Shown here in pieces: positions 63,456 to 64,000 of a DNA stretch of 64,000 nucleotides. The notes below the pieces were generated by a model. The model saw only the letters and a list, made by a program, of their open reading frames with translations, had not been told where the DNA came from and did no database searches. The DNA is from Variovorax guangxiensis (lineage in GTDB: Bacteria > Pseudomonadota > Gammaproteobacteria > Burkholderiales > Burkholderiaceae_C): assembly GCF_003952165.1 (NCBI RefSeq), contig NZ_RXFT01000012.1:62001-126000 (forward strand). The letters run 5' to 3'. The translations under genes were made by a program, and so were the position numbers. The stretch's first letter is position 1. Every line of letters starts with the position of its first letter.

Positions 63456-64000
63456 ACTGGATTGTTGGCGCATTGGTCGCGTTTGCCCTTGCGTGGGCCG
63501 GTGCTCAGGACGTTCATGCTGCGCAGGTCGGGAAGGGTTCTGGGCTGTCGATAGGCCGCACTGGTCCGAGTACTGCAAGGGGGACAGTGAAGCCATCGGG
63601 TAGTAGTGACTTTGACAATCTGCTCAAAGGGCCTGCGAATCTCAAGGATGGCAAATCGGATTTCGAGCGTCTGCTCGATCTTCCTTTCAAGCTGCCCGAT
63701 ATTCCGGCGGACAAGGCTTCTCTTAAGGGCGTGCTCACGCCAAAGAACATCGGCAAGGCTCTGCGCGGTGGTGTTCAAGGTTATGTTGCTGGCGAAGCTT
63801 TCAAGCGTCTTGCGGAGGCCGCGTGCGTTCGCCTGATGGGTGGCTCGATGCAGATGACCGATAGTGGGGCATGGGAAGAGTGTGTGCCCGGTGCTCCCCC
63901 GTCCCCGCAGTCTGACGGCTATAACTATTCTCCGCAAAATGCAGCTCCATGGTTCCCTACTCGGCAAGGTGCGTGTGATCGCGCTGTGACTCTTCAATCT
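63452..64000 (+). CDS. Phage adsorption/TspB-like protein, N-terminal part
   Basis: The open frame runs to the window end (183 codons). A signal peptide MNWIVGALVAFALAWAGAQD (cleavage near VHA) is followed by a Ser/Gly-rich stretch, a charged region (DNLLKGPANLKDGKSDFERL) and then LAEAACVRLMGGSMQM and WEECVPGAPPSP with Cys residues. Exported, long, Pro/Ser-rich and placed after the coat genes, it fits the pIII adsorption protein or the TspB-type proteins of betaproteobacterial inoviruses. The C-terminal anchor is outside the window. Confidence 0.7.
   Translation, partial: MNWIVGALVAFALAWAGAQDVHAAQVGKGSGLSIGRTGPSTARGTVKPSGSSDFDNLLKGPANLKDGKSDFERLLDLPFKLPDIPADKASLKGVLTPKNIGKALRGGVQGYVAGEAFKRLAEAACVRLMGGSMQMTDSGAWEECVPGAPPSPQSDGYNYSPQNAAPWFPTRQGACDRAVTLQS

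Larger units (their letters stand above)
58644..64000. mobile_element. Inovirus (filamentous phage) prophage, left part
   Basis: From about 58644 to the window end the sequence changes: lower GC, many genes of 26-155 codons overlapping by ATGA, GTGA or TGATG, and no homology to host functions. Order: repressor (minus), operator-promoter, six small genes, replication initiator, ssDNA-binding protein, four to five tiny proteins, major coat protein, minor coat candidate, adsorption protein. This is the genome plan of filamentous phages. The morphogenesis (Zot-like pI) and assembly genes, and any integrase, would lie beyond 64000. No dif-like site was seen at the left edge. Confidence 0.85.

Overview
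The window is about 64 kb of a high-GC genome from a betaproteobacterium of the Comamonadaceae, most likely Variovorax. This is inferred from gene content (purine ABC importers, a dense set of LysR/AraC/IclR/MocR regulators, sulfur-scavenging genes), from codon bias and from several families of intergenic palindromic repeats of a kind I associate with that family. No rRNA, tRNA, CRISPR array or insertion sequence was seen.

Layout. Positions 1-8374 are a purine uptake and oxidation block: the end of xdhB, a LysR regulator, an NCS2 purine permease and a complete nucleoside/purine ABC importer (ATPase, two permeases, BMP-type lipoprotein) closed by a good intrinsic terminator. Positions 8694-18781 are a single-strand island encoding a thiazole/oxazole-modified microcin-like (TOMM) ribosomal peptide system: a giant Ser/Thr kinase-cyclase-ATPase-TPR sensor, a two-repeat precursor protein, a methyltransferase, a YcaO cyclodehydratase fusion, an FHA protein, a RhiA-like protein and two small unknown proteins. 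Positions 18904-23041 (minus strand) carry an amino-acid-type ABC importer with an FAD amine oxidase. IclR and adenine deaminase genes follow, then an MFS exporter facing a LysR/AraC pair (to 28377), two tandem penicillin-acylase-family lipoproteins (28499-33666), an MFS transporter, a GlxA-type regulator and an SDR enzyme (to 37020). Purine genes return at 37522-40151 (a second BMP protein, guanine deaminase), followed by housekeeping genes dcd, a zinc peptidase and a DEAD-box helicase.

Positions 43966-53682 are two divergent operons for organosulfur metabolism: a four-domain rhodanese, a cysteine-dioxygenase-type enzyme, an SfnB-like flavoenzyme, an SsuD-like monooxygenase, a class II aldolase and four periplasmic substrate-binding proteins, but no ABC permease or ATPase. 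Positions 53768-58659 hold a fumarylacetoacetase-family hydrolase, AraC and MocR regulators, a GNAT protein and apaH.

From 58644 to the window end lies the left part of a filamentous phage (inovirus) prophage with visibly lower GC: a repressor, three palindromic operators over a near-consensus promoter, a run of very small overlapping genes, a replication initiator, ssDNA-binding protein, small membrane proteins, major coat protein, a 33-residue minor coat candidate and the start of an adsorption protein. Its left edge lies in the first codons of apaH.

At least four families of intergenic repeat are present; one occurs five times and in four of these starts within about a dozen bases after a stop codon. 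The best candidate for an under-described system is the TOMM island, where phospho-signalling domains (kinase, FHA) sit in one apparent operon with peptide-modifying enzymes. All family assignments are from reading the sequence; no database search was run.
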